From an uncultured Chloroflexota bacterium (lineage in GTDB: Bacteria > Chloroflexota > Anaerolineae > Anaerolineales > Anaerolineaceae): a DNA stretch of 64,000 nucleotides. The position numbers were made by a program, and so were the translations under genes. The stretch is taken from the NCBI GenBank assembly GCA_902774215.1, contig CACYHU010000026.1, positions 1 to 64,000 on the forward strand. Direction: 5' to 3'. A model generated the notes under the pieces. It saw nothing but the letters and a program-made list of their open reading frames with translations. It was not told where the DNA came from and did no database searches. Of this stretch, positions 1 through 6,814 are shown piece by piece (the first letter of the stretch is position 1; each line of letters begins with the position of its first letter).

Positions 1-2
1 CC

Positions 3-920
3 CATCCGATGAAGGGCTACAATTACACGGAAAGCACCTTATGGTATGACCATCCGGATATTCCGGATCCTGACTTATTACATGATCTTCCGGAGGGAAT
101 GGAAGAGGTCCTGATCGATTTCATCGGGTTCTGCCGGAGTAAAAACCTGCCGCTGCTTTTCATCAAAACCCCGCTGATCGGTAATGAGGAATTATACGGA
201 CAGATCAACTATATCGGGAAAATCGCGGAAAAATACGACGTGCCATTTCTTGACTTCAACCAGCTGTATGACGAGCTTGGAATTGACGGATATGTGGATT
301 TCGCCGATACAGGCCATCTGAATGTACACGGGGCGAAAAAAATATCCGGGTATCTGGCTGATTATCTGGAAACACATTACGATCTTCCGGATCACCGCGG
401 AGATCCTTCCTACGCAAGCTGGGAACAGTCATCCCGGCATTTTGGGGCACTGACCGGGCTGCCCGGAACCCAAAATATTACAGACATCATCTCTGCCGCT
501 ACTGATCCGGATCTGCTGACCGTAATCATTTCAGGCGGTGCGATGGATGATCCGCTTACCATTCCGGATGAGGTACGCAGAGCCCTGACAGAACCTGGCC
601 TTCAGCAGCTGCCCGAGACCATCGGAAAAGGAGCTTATTACGCGGTCATCAAAGACGGAAAGGTATCAGCGGAAAAATTTTTTGCATCCGGTGTCCACAC
701 AAAAGAATTCATGGTCAGGGATTCACGATTTACGGTGCATGCTTCATCACGGGAACCGGACGGCGGTTCGTACATGACCGCTTTACATATTGACAAAGGC
801 GGATATTTCTCCGTCGAACCCGGAATGCTGATCGTCACCTATGACATCGACCGAATGGAAAGTGTCTCGGCAGTCCGCTATGCATACGATAAAACAATGG
901 GGCTGGAGCATTTACAGTAA
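3..920 (+). CDS. SGNH-hydrolase-like protein (5' end outside window)
   Basis: The frame is open to the left edge, so the first in-frame ATG (position 9) is probably internal and the N-terminus is missing. The early part looks like the C-terminal half of an SGNH/GDSL-type esterase fold: a strand with LPLLFIKTPL, then VPFLDFNQLYDELG, then DTGHLNVHGAKKISGYLADYL, the Asp-x-x-His block that closes the catalytic triad in this superfamily. About 150 further residues follow that I cannot assign. Relatives of this type are common as membrane-anchored proteins in cell-envelope decoration loci. The serine block would lie outside the window, so activity cannot be judged. About 180 bp of AT-rich DNA separates it from yebC. 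Confidence 0.55.
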   Translation, partial: HPMKGYNYTESTLWYDHPDIPDPDLLHDLPEGMEEVLIDFIGFCRSKNLPLLFIKTPLIGNEELYGQINYIGKIAEKYDVPFLDFNQLYDELGIDGYVDFADTGHLNVHGAKKISGYLADYLETHYDLPDHRGDPSYASWEQSSRHFGALTGLPGTQNITDIISAATDPDLLTVIISGGAMDDPLTIPDEVRRALTEPGLQQLPETIGKGAYYAVIKDGKVSAEKFFASGVHTKEFMVRDSRFTVHASSREPDGGSYMTALHIDKGGYFSVEPGMLIVTYDIDRMESVSAVRYAYDKTMGLEHLQ

Positions 921-977
921 AAAACAGTTTTTCAAAAGAAAAGTGTAACAAATTTTCGGCTCATTTTCTTATTGGAT

Positions 978-1006
978 TTTACAAAATTGCAAAACAAATG
1001 TATAAT
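978..1006 (+). promoter_or_regulatory. Sigma-70-type promoter for yebC
   Basis: TTTACA (978-983), a 17-bp spacer and TATAAT (1001-1006) lie in very AT-rich DNA. The expected start site is near 1013, giving a leader of about 85 nt before yebC. This is one of the best promoter matches in the window and probably drives yebC-ruvC and the genes beyond. Confidence 0.75.
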
Positions 1007-1099
1007 TTTGTCGTTAATCATTTTAGAATCGGCAAAATGGTTTTGCTTTGATTAAACTTTTTTGAAATCTTTATTTTATTCAGTAAAGGAGAATGAAAT

Positions 1100-1852
1100 A
1101 TGTCAGGCCATTCTCATTGGGCGACAATCAAACGTAAGAAGGGTGCAGGCGATGCAAAACGCGGACAGCTCTTCACAAAATTGGCGAAAGAAATCACATT
1201 AGCAGCACGTGACGGCGGCGATCCCGACACCAACTTCCGCTTACGTTTGGCCATTGATAAGGCACGTTCCAACAACATGCCGAAAGACAGCATCGATCGT
1301 GCTCTCAAGCGTGGTACCGGTGAATCCAAAGACGGTGCAGTATTTGAAGAAGTTGTGTATGAAGGTTACGGGCCGAAGGGTGTCGCGCTGATCATTGAGT
1401 GTGTGACTGAAAACCGCAATCGTACCGTTGCCGATGTTCGCCATGCACTTTCACGTGCAGGTGGCAACATGGGTGAATCCGGTTCCGTTGCCTGGCAATT
1501 CCAGCGCAAAGCCTACTTCATGCTTGAAGAATGCTCCATGGACTTCGACAGCCTTTTCGAACTGGTACTGGATGCCGGTGCTGATGACATCGAACAGAAC
1601 GATGACGGTACCATCGAGATCTTCGCTGAAGTCGAAAACTTCAAATCAATTTCCGATGCTCTGATGAAAGCCGGACTGCATGTTGCGGAAGCTGAACTGA
1701 GATACATCCCGAACCAGGAAATGGAACTTTCCAAGGAAGATACCCTGCAGGTTCTGCGTGTTGTAGATGCATTGGATGAAATGGACGACACGGAACACAT
1801 CTTCCACAATATGGCTGTTTCTGACGAAGTTCTTGAGGCTCTGGAAGAATAA
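1100..1852 (+). CDS. yebC: YebC/PmpR family protein (translation/transcription regulator)
   Basis: A full-length (250 aa) member of the YebC/TACO1 family. The N-terminus MSGHSHWATIKRKKGAGDAKR is the family hallmark, followed by LFTKLAKEI and the conserved region RALKRGTGE. Established knowledge: YebC-type proteins act on translating ribosomes (relief of stalling at proline-rich stretches) and some were described as DNA-binding regulators such as PmpR. The ATG has a good ribosome-binding site (AAAGGAG about 9 nt upstream). ruvC starts 6 bp after the stop, so the two are co-transcribed from the promoter at 978-1006, a gene order found in many bacteria. Confidence 0.95.
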   Translation: MSGHSHWATIKRKKGAGDAKRGQLFTKLAKEITLAARDGGDPDTNFRLRLAIDKARSNNMPKDSIDRALKRGTGESKDGAVFEEVVYEGYGPKGVALIIECVTENRNRTVADVRHALSRAGGNMGESGSVAWQFQRKAYFMLEECSMDFDSLFELVLDAGADDIEQNDDGTIEIFAEVENFKSISDALMKAGLHVAEAELRYIPNQEMELSKEDTLQVLRVVDALDEMDDTEHIFHNMAVSDEVLEALEE

Positions 1853-1858
1853 GGTCCC

Positions 1859-2350
1859 ATGGTTGTTTTGGGAATTGATCCCGGAACAGCACTGACCGGG
1901 TACGGATTCATTGATGTTTCCGATCGCGGTGATCTGACCGTTGTTGATTACGGTGTGATCTCCACCCCGGCCAAACAAAAAATGGAATACCGTCTGCTGA
2001 CGTTATTCGAAGAATTACAGGCAAAAATACTTCTCCACAAACCCGTTTACGGGGCTGTGGAGAAGTTATTTTTCTCCAACAATGTCACGACTGCCATATC
2101 CGTCGGCCAGGCACGCGGGATCGTATTGCTGTGCATGGCACAGGCTCATATCCCAATCGCGGAATTCACCCCGATGGAGATCAAACAGGCCGTCGTCGGT
2201 TACGGCGGTGCGGAGAAGAAACAGGTCCAGATGATGGTCAAGGCTATCCTGGGCTTGGATGCGATCCCCAAACCGGACGATGCCGCGGATGCTCTCGCCG
2301 CAGCCATTACCTGCTCTTCCAGCCTCTCATATTTAAAGTTAACAGAGTGA
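1859..2350 (+). CDS. ruvC: Crossover junction endodeoxyribonuclease RuvC
   Basis: Holliday-junction resolvase of 163 aa, the usual length. It cleaves four-way DNA junctions migrated by RuvAB. Catalytic acidic residues are visible in the expected pattern: D7 in GIDPG, E68 in GAVEKLFF, and D141/D144 in the DAADALAAAI block. RuvA is encoded 2.6 kb downstream on the same strand; ruvB is not in the window. The stop codon lies inside the first unit of a heptameric repeat (2346-2370), so a repeat-bordered cassette abuts the end of the gene exactly. Confidence 0.95.
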   Translation: MVVLGIDPGTALTGYGFIDVSDRGDLTVVDYGVISTPAKQKMEYRLLTLFEELQAKILLHKPVYGAVEKLFFSNNVTTAISVGQARGIVLLCMAQAHIPIAEFTPMEIKQAVVGYGGAEKKQVQMMVKAILGLDAIPKPDDAADALAAAITCSSSLSYLKLTE

Positions 2351-2370
2351 AGTGTGAAGAGTGAAGTTAA
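2346..2370. repeat. Left heptameric inverted repeat of four-helix-bundle cassette
   Basis: Three 7-bp units, AGTGAAG TGTGAAG AGTGAAG, then TTAA. The reverse complement occurs at 2742-2773 with one extra unit, so the pair brackets the single gene at 2374-2745. The ruvC stop codon (2348-2350) is within the first unit. Confidence 0.85.
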
Positions 2371-2373
2371 AAT

Positions 2374-2745
2374 ATGGTAAGTCCTGCGAAAGAAAAAAGT
2401 GAAGCCTTTGCAATACGTATTGTAAACCTTTATAAATACCTTGTTGATACTTACAAAGATTATACTATTGCAAAACAAGTCTTGCGCAGTGGTACGAGTA
2501 TTGGGGCAAACCTGGCAGAAGCAGAATGTGCTATCAGTAAAAAGGACTTCACTGCAAAAATTTATATCGCGCTGAAAGAATGTTCAGAAACCAGATTTTG
2601 GTTAAAACTGCTTTACGAGACGGAGTATATTGACCAAAAGTCGTATGAAAGTATTAATGCTGATTGTCAGGAACTAATGAGGATCTTATCAGCTACTACC
2701 AGAACTCTAATGAAAGGAAAAGAGGAAGAAGTGAAAAAGAATTAA
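2374..2745 (+). CDS. Four-helix-bundle protein (S23/bAvd-like)
   Basis: A 123-residue, all-helical protein of the four-helix-bundle family (TIGR02436-type, related to proteins encoded in 23S rRNA intervening sequences and to the Avd accessory protein of diversity-generating retroelements). The diagnostic core is present: KQVLRSGTSIGANLAEAE, then KKDFTAKIYIALKECSETRFWLKLL. Members form pentameric barrels and may bind nucleic acid; their cellular role is largely unknown. The gene lies between inverted heptameric repeats and separates ruvC from trmH, with no reverse transcriptase or variable repeat nearby. The ATG lacks an obvious strong ribosome-binding site. I infer a small insertable cassette rather than a core gene. 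Confidence 0.85.
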   Translation: MVSPAKEKSEAFAIRIVNLYKYLVDTYKDYTIAKQVLRSGTSIGANLAEAECAISKKDFTAKIYIALKECSETRFWLKLLYETEYIDQKSYESINADCQELMRILSATTRTLMKGKEEEVKKN

Positions 2746-2780
2746 CTTCACACTTCACTCTTCACACTTCACACTAATAA
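2742..2780. repeat. Right heptameric inverted repeat of four-helix-bundle cassette
   Basis: TTAA, then units CTTCACA CTTCACT CTTCACA CTTCACA, then CTAATAA. It is the inverted copy of 2346-2370 with one additional heptamer. The stop codon of the enclosed gene lies in the TTAA. The trmH-like gene starts 3 bp after the repeat. Confidence 0.85.
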
Positions 2781-2782
2781 AT

Positions 2783-3577
2783 ATGATCATTACCAGCACA
2801 TCCAATCCCCGTGTGAAAGAGATCCGCAAGCTTCGGGACCGGAAGGAACAGAAGCGGACGGGTCTGTTTTACATGGAAGGTACCCGTATCGTCGGTGAGG
2901 CGTTTGAAAAAGGCGCGGAGCTTTCAACACTGGTCGTCTGTCCTGAACTGCTGAAGACAGAGTACGGACTGGAGCTGTGGCGCAAAGCGGAAAAACAAGG
3001 TCTGGATATTCTTGAAGTCAGCCGACCGGTCTTTGAATCTCTGGCAGTGAAAGAGAATCCGCAGGGGCTGGCAGCAGCCGCAAAAGCCCGTTTTTACGCT
3101 CTGGATGACCTGGATATCTCACACGGGATCATCGTGGCGCTTACCGAAATCGCGGATCCGGGGAATCTCGGCACGATCATCCGCACCGCGGACGCGGTAG
3201 ACGCTCAGGGCGTGATCCTCATCGGGGACTGCACCAGCCCCTATGACATCGGTTCCATCCGCGGGACGATGGGTGCAATTTTTTCCACGAAGATCGTCCG
3301 CACCACGCTTCCCGAATTTCTGGAATGGAAACAGCGGACCGGTCTGCAGCTGGTCGGGACCTCCGACAAATCCGCCACTGATTATGTAAGTATCAACTAT
3401 GCGAACCAAGTGATTTTACTGATGGGATCAGAACGTGCCGGTATGTCTCCGGAGGAGTTCGCTGCCTGCGATGAGGTCGCAGCCATCCCCATGATGCGCT
3501 CCAGCGACTCCCTCAACCTTGCCGTCGCCACCGGCGTAATGCTCTACCAGATCTTCAACACACAAAGATTCGCGTAA
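2783..3577 (+). CDS. TrmH/SpoU family RNA 2'-O-methyltransferase
   Basis: 264-aa SPOUT-class methyltransferase. It has an N-terminal SpoU substrate-binding domain (about residues 1-100, ITSTSNPRVKEIRKLRDRK) and a C-terminal SPOUT knot domain. The three SpoU motifs are visible: ALTEIADPGNLGTIIRTADA, then LLMGSERAGMSPEE, then IPMMRSSDSLNLAVATGVMLY. Family members methylate ribose 2'-OH of rRNA or tRNA using SAM. Which nucleotide this one modifies cannot be read from the sequence; RlmB-like 23S rRNA modification is plausible. It starts immediately after the heptameric repeat and before a 282-bp gap leading to the DUF3990 module. Confidence 0.9.
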   Translation: MIITSTSNPRVKEIRKLRDRKEQKRTGLFYMEGTRIVGEAFEKGAELSTLVVCPELLKTEYGLELWRKAEKQGLDILEVSRPVFESLAVKENPQGLAAAAKARFYALDDLDISHGIIVALTEIADPGNLGTIIRTADAVDAQGVILIGDCTSPYDIGSIRGTMGAIFSTKIVRTTLPEFLEWKQRTGLQLVGTSDKSATDYVSINYANQVILLMGSERAGMSPEEFAACDEVAAIPMMRSSDSLNLAVATGVMLYQIFNTQRFA

Positions 3578-3859
3578 AGAACACCTTACCCCGCCAGATA
3601 CCTCGACACCTGAAAATTGGGAAAACCCACAGCCAACACACGCATACGAATGAATATTATAATATCAGCGGGATAAATTGTTCCTTTGGTTCCGACAAAG
3701 CAGAAGTATTGCGATATTTCAGTTGTCAATCCATAGTAATAAGGAGCTATCGGCAAAATTTAGTCATCGTCGGCAATCAATGAACATCAGCGTGGAATTA
3801 CTCAAAAAATTATATTCTGACCACAGAGAATAGATGTTCTTATATAACGGAGGAAAAAC

Positions 3860-4339
3860 ATGATTCTGTATCATGGAAGCAATGTCGAAGTAAAAACACC
3901 TGAAATTTTAAATCATAGAAAATATCTTGATTTTGGCGCAGGGTTTTATATGACCAGTGATTTGGACCAGGCAGCACGTTGGGCCAAACGAAAAACAGAG
4001 CTCGCAGAAAAAGGCCAGCCAACGGTCAGCGTTTTTTCGACCGATGATTCAAAATGGCAGCTGCTGGATATTGAGCGTTTCCCCGGTCCTGATGAAAACT
4101 GGCTTGATTGTATTACCGCGTTCCGCAAGGGTATTCCCCGAAATGAATCTCATGATATAATCATAGGACCTGTAGCCGATGATCAGACAATTAACACAAT
4201 CGGTATTTATTTCCGCGGTTTGATCACCGCAAAAATGGCAATAGAATTGCTGCTACCTTACAAATTAAAAGATCAATATTGTTTTAAAAACCAGAAATCT
4301 TTGGATACCTTGATCTATATTGAGACAAAGAGGTACTGA
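3860..4339 (+). CDS. DUF3990 domain protein (putative ADP-ribosyltransferase-fold toxin)
   Basis: 159 aa. The N-terminus MILYHGSNVEVKTPEILNH and the block LDFGAGFYMTSDLDQAARWA match the DUF3990 family. The YHGS motif and the GFY(L/M)T plus QA block resemble the NAD-binding core of ADP-ribosyltransferase-fold proteins, the clan to which I recall DUF3990 belonging. Such genes are regularly found beside DUF3791 genes, as here (4580-4795), and the pair is treated as toxin-antitoxin-like, though function is not established. Ribosome-binding site: GGAGGAAAAAC before the ATG. It is the first gene of a tight three-gene operon (gaps of 2 and 1 bp) inserted between trmH and ruvA. Confidence 0.75.
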   Translation: MILYHGSNVEVKTPEILNHRKYLDFGAGFYMTSDLDQAARWAKRKTELAEKGQPTVSVFSTDDSKWQLLDIERFPGPDENWLDCITAFRKGIPRNESHDIIIGPVADDQTINTIGIYFRGLITAKMAIELLLPYKLKDQYCFKNQKSLDTLIYIETKRY

Positions 4340-4341
4340 CT

Positions 4342-4578
4342 ATGATTCCGGAGATGCTTGATTATTATGATAATGAAGTAACCCGATTGATTTCGGAAAA
4401 ATACGGATATTCTCATATGGACGCCCTACGAGCATTTGTCACTTCAGAAACTCACCGACTATTGGAAAATCCGGACCTGATGATGTGGGAATTCCCCCCG
4501 CTCGCTGTATTGGAACTATGGGAATCGGAAAAAATCACAGGTGATCCCAGAAATTCTGTCTATATCCGGGAAGGTTAA
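4342..4578 (+). CDS. Small protein of the DUF3990/DUF3791 operon
   Basis: 78 aa, starting 2 bp after the DUF3990 stop and ending 1 bp before the DUF3791 start. The sequence is mixed alpha-helical and acidic, with YGYSHMDALRAFVTSETHRLLENP followed by a WEFPPLAVLELWESEKITGDPRNS tail. I do not recognise a named domain. The size, acidity and tight coupling suggest an antitoxin-like or adaptor partner of the two neighbours; this is inference from context only. Confidence 0.7.
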   Translation: MIPEMLDYYDNEVTRLISEKYGYSHMDALRAFVTSETHRLLENPDLMMWEFPPLAVLELWESEKITGDPRNSVYIREG

Positions 4579-4579
4579 G

Positions 4580-4795
4580 ATGAGTAAGGAAATGGAATTT
4601 TTTATTTATCTTTTGGAATATTACGCCGAATACAAGAAAAAATCAGCAGGAGAGATCTTGACTGAATGGGATAATCACGGGATAACCGATAAGATCTATG
4701 AAGGCTATTTTCAATATCATCAGGAACGAATCGAAAACGCATTTGAAGATATCGACAGTTTGCTGGCAACCGGTCAGCATGCAGTCAGGTCTTAG
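4580..4795 (+). CDS. DUF3791 domain protein (putative antitoxin partner)
   Basis: 71 aa, starting at the ATG of MSKEMEFFIYLLEYYAEYK rather than at an upstream in-frame ATG that would overlap the preceding gene by 38 bp. It matches the DUF3791 pattern: a helical N-terminus, then the GEILTEWDNHGITDKIYEGYFQYHQERIENAFEDID core. DUF3791 genes accompany DUF3990 genes in many Firmicutes and other gut bacteria. The 1-bp spacing from the previous stop implies translational coupling. About 160 bp without a convincing gene follow before ruvA. Confidence 0.8.
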   Translation: MSKEMEFFIYLLEYYAEYKKKSAGEILTEWDNHGITDKIYEGYFQYHQERIENAFEDIDSLLATGQHAVRS

Positions 4796-4955
4796 CCGAT
4801 TGAGAATTGATACCAATTGTATTATGCAGATCGAACTGCAGACAAACGAAACAAACCGGAGCTTTTCTGTTCCAAAATAAGCGGTATTATTAAAAGGACA
4901 GTTCCGCTGTGCGTAACCGTTACCGACAGGGAAAATATCATAATGTGAGGGTCAT

Positions 4956-5528
4956 ATGATTTCACGAATTGAAGGAATTGCTGCTGAAATTGAAAACGAC
5001 GGCGTCATCGTCATGGTTGGAGGACTGGGGCTGAAGGTCTTCACGCCGCAGCCGCTGCTCAATGAAATCGAAGCCGGGAAACCCATCGCACTGCACACAC
5101 ACCTGATCGTGAAAGAGGACCTGCTGGCGCTTTACGGTTTCAAAAATGAAGATGAACTGAATATGTTCGCGCTGCTGCTTGGCGTCAGCGGTGTCGGGCC
5201 GAAGCTCGCTCTTTCCATCCTCTCAAACACCTCTACGGACGCTATCCGCCGCGCGGTGGTGCAGGAACAGCCGGATTTTCTCGCACGCATCCCCGGACTC
5301 GGGAAAAAGACCGCTCAAAAGGTCGTGCTTCACCTGCAGGGGAAGATCACAGAACCTGCCGGCGGCGGGATCGCCGACCTGCACAACAGCGACTATGAGG
5401 TCGTCGAAGCGCTCACCGCGCTGGGGTATTCCATCGTCCAGGCACAGACCGCCGTCCAGTCCCTGCCAAAAAACACCCCCGATGATGTAGAGGAAAAGCT
5501 CCGCCTCGCGCTGCAGTCTCTGGCGTAA
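4956..5528 (+). CDS. ruvA: Holliday junction branch migration protein RuvA
   Basis: 190 aa, typical length. It has an N-terminal OB-fold (MISRIEGIAAEIENDGVIVMVGGLGLKV), a middle tandem helix-hairpin-helix region (LLGVSGVGPKLALSIL and IPGLGKKTAQKVVLHL), and the C-terminal flexible domain III that contacts RuvB (ALTALGYSIVQAQTAVQSL). RuvA tetramers bind the Holliday junction and position RuvB motors. The gene is preceded by GTGAGGGTCAT and is separated from ruvC by the four-helix-bundle cassette, trmH and the DUF3990 trio. Confidence 0.95.
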   Translation: MISRIEGIAAEIENDGVIVMVGGLGLKVFTPQPLLNEIEAGKPIALHTHLIVKEDLLALYGFKNEDELNMFALLLGVSGVGPKLALSILSNTSTDAIRRAVVQEQPDFLARIPGLGKKTAQKVVLHLQGKITEPAGGGIADLHNSDYEVVEALTALGYSIVQAQTAVQSLPKNTPDDVEEKLRLALQSLA

Positions 5529-5593
5529 TATCTTTCGAAAAATATTGCGTAATCTAATAATCTCTGATAAGATATGTAATCAGAGGTAATATT

Positions 5594-5857
5594 ATGGCAA
5601 TTATCAATCCTGTTTCTGACCTGCGAAATTATAACAAAATACTTGAACATGTAAGTGTCGGCACTCCTGTATATCTGACTGTCAACGGGAGAGGAAAATA
5701 CACTATTCGTGATATTGCGGATGACGAAGAATTTGAAAAGACGAAAGCAATGCTCCGCCTTATGTGTGAACTGAATGAAGGCAGACGATCCGGAGAAACA
5801 GAGGGATATGTATCGGCTGATGAAGTTCGCTCATATTTTCGTAATAAAAGGTCATGA
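5594..5857 (+). CDS. Type II antitoxin, Phd/YefM family
   Basis: 87 aa. The N-terminus MAIINPVSDLRNYNKILEHVSVGTPVYLTVNGRGKYTIRDI is a Phd/YefM dimerisation and DNA-binding domain; the C-terminal half (GETEGYVSADEVRSYFRNKR) is the toxin-binding tail. It overlaps the following toxin gene by 4 bp (ATGA), the standard arrangement in which antitoxin is translated first and the complex represses its own promoter. A short AT-rich region (5529-5593) upstream would hold that promoter. Confidence 0.85.
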   Translation: MAIINPVSDLRNYNKILEHVSVGTPVYLTVNGRGKYTIRDIADDEEFEKTKAMLRLMCELNEGRRSGETEGYVSADEVRSYFRNKRS

Positions 5858-6170
5858 AATACCGGATCGAATTCTCAAAAGCCGCAATACGTGATTTGGA
5901 CCGGATGTGGGCTGAAGTTTTTGAGGCTTCACGAAGTAATGATACATCAAACCAATATATTACTGATCTGCTCGATTTTACAGAAAAAAATCTATCTTTC
6001 CAAAGGCCGGCAGCCCGCTTTATTACGAAAACAGCTTTACCGGATATTATTACATCATTTTCAAGCCATATATCATCTTCTATCGTTTGGAAGAAGAAAA
6101 GATGGTTATCGACAGGGTGCTTTTTGGAAAAAGCGATTATATCAGACAGCTGAAAATATTTCAGAACTGA
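5854..6170 (+). pseudogene. RelE/ParE-family toxin, frameshifted at an A7 run
   Basis: The first 47 residues (MKYRIEFSKAAIRDLDRMW onward) are a RelE/ParE N-terminus. At the seven-A run near 5984-5990 the zero frame departs from the family, while the -1 frame continues with the conserved ending: FPKAGSPLYYENSFTGYY, IFYRLEEEKMVIDRVLFG, KSDYIRQL, stop at 6168-6170. One missing A (A8 to A7) explains this; the restored protein would be about 100 aa, the family's usual size. The unshifted frame ends at 6153 with unrelated sequence. It could be a pseudogene, a sequencing error, or a toxin made by slippage on A_AAA_AAA. The partner antitoxin overlaps its start. Confidence 0.8.
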
Positions 6171-6187
6171 TTTCCAGAGATTATATT

Positions 6188-6658
6188 ATGGCAATAGAAA
6201 AAGTAAAAGAATTCTTTAGACAATACGGTATGGAAGACCGCATCCGGGAATTTGAAGTCTCATCCGCAACGGTTGAACTGGCTGCGGCAGCGTTAGGCTG
6301 TGAACCCTTCCGCATCGCGAAATCACTTTCATTTATGACGGAAGAAGGACCGATCCTTATCGTTGCTGCGGGCGACGCGAAGGTCGACAACCAAAAATAC
6401 AAGGCTCAGTTCCACGCCAAAGCGAAAATGCTGACACCGGACGAAACGATTAACCTCATCGGCCACGCAGTCGGCGGCGTCTGTCCCTTCGCAGTCAATG
6501 AAGGGGTAAGGATCTATCTGGATGAATCACTGAAACGCTTCGAGACTGTTTTTCCTGCTTGCGGCTCGTCCAACAGCGCCATGGAATTAAGCCTTCCGGA
6601 ACTGGAGAAATATTCAGCCGCGGCCGGCTGGATCGATGTCTGCAAAGGCTGGGAATAA
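6188..6658 (+). CDS. YbaK/EbsC-type aminoacyl-tRNA deacylase
   Basis: 156 aa. I chose the ATG at 6188 (MAIEKVKEFFRQYGMEDRIREFE); the open frame upstream only runs through the frameshifted toxin. YbaK/ProX editing-domain features are present: IAKSLSFMTEEGPILIVAAGDAKVDNQKYKAQF with the conserved lysine after IA, then AVGGVCPFAV and the ASP-like VFPACGSSNSAMEL. The family hydrolyses mischarged tRNA (for example Cys-tRNAPro) in trans, and some members only bind nucleotides. It follows the toxin gene by 17 bp and precedes a convergent kinase gene. Confidence 0.85.
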   Translation: MAIEKVKEFFRQYGMEDRIREFEVSSATVELAAAALGCEPFRIAKSLSFMTEEGPILIVAAGDAKVDNQKYKAQFHAKAKMLTPDETINLIGHAVGGVCPFAVNEGVRIYLDESLKRFETVFPACGSSNSAMELSLPELEKYSAAAGWIDVCKGWE

Positions 6659-6779
6659 GAATAAGCGCTTAAATCCTCTGAAACAGTACCCCTTACCGAA
6701 CCTATCACCCTGCTCATGCAGATTCGAGCAATCACAATTGACATTCGAAGCATAAGCTTTGATGTGATTATTTCGTGAC

Positions 6780-6806
6780 ACCGGATGTAAGTCCGGTTTC
6801 ATTTTT
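6780..6806 (+). terminator. Intrinsic terminator after ybaK
   Basis: ACCGGA (6780-6785) and TCCGGT (6792-6797) form a 6-bp hairpin with a 6-nt loop, followed by TTTCATTTTTC. It lies just before the 3' end of the convergent kinase gene. Confidence 0.5.
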
Positions 6807-6814
6807 CATAATAT

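Noticed and set aside
2374-2745. A diversity-generating retroelement suggested by the Avd-like protein
   Set aside because: No reverse transcriptase, template repeat or variable repeat is seen near the gene.
5891-6187. N-terminal extension of the YbaK-like protein
   Set aside because: The upstream part of that frame only reads through the frameshifted toxin gene; the family start matches the ATG at 6188.
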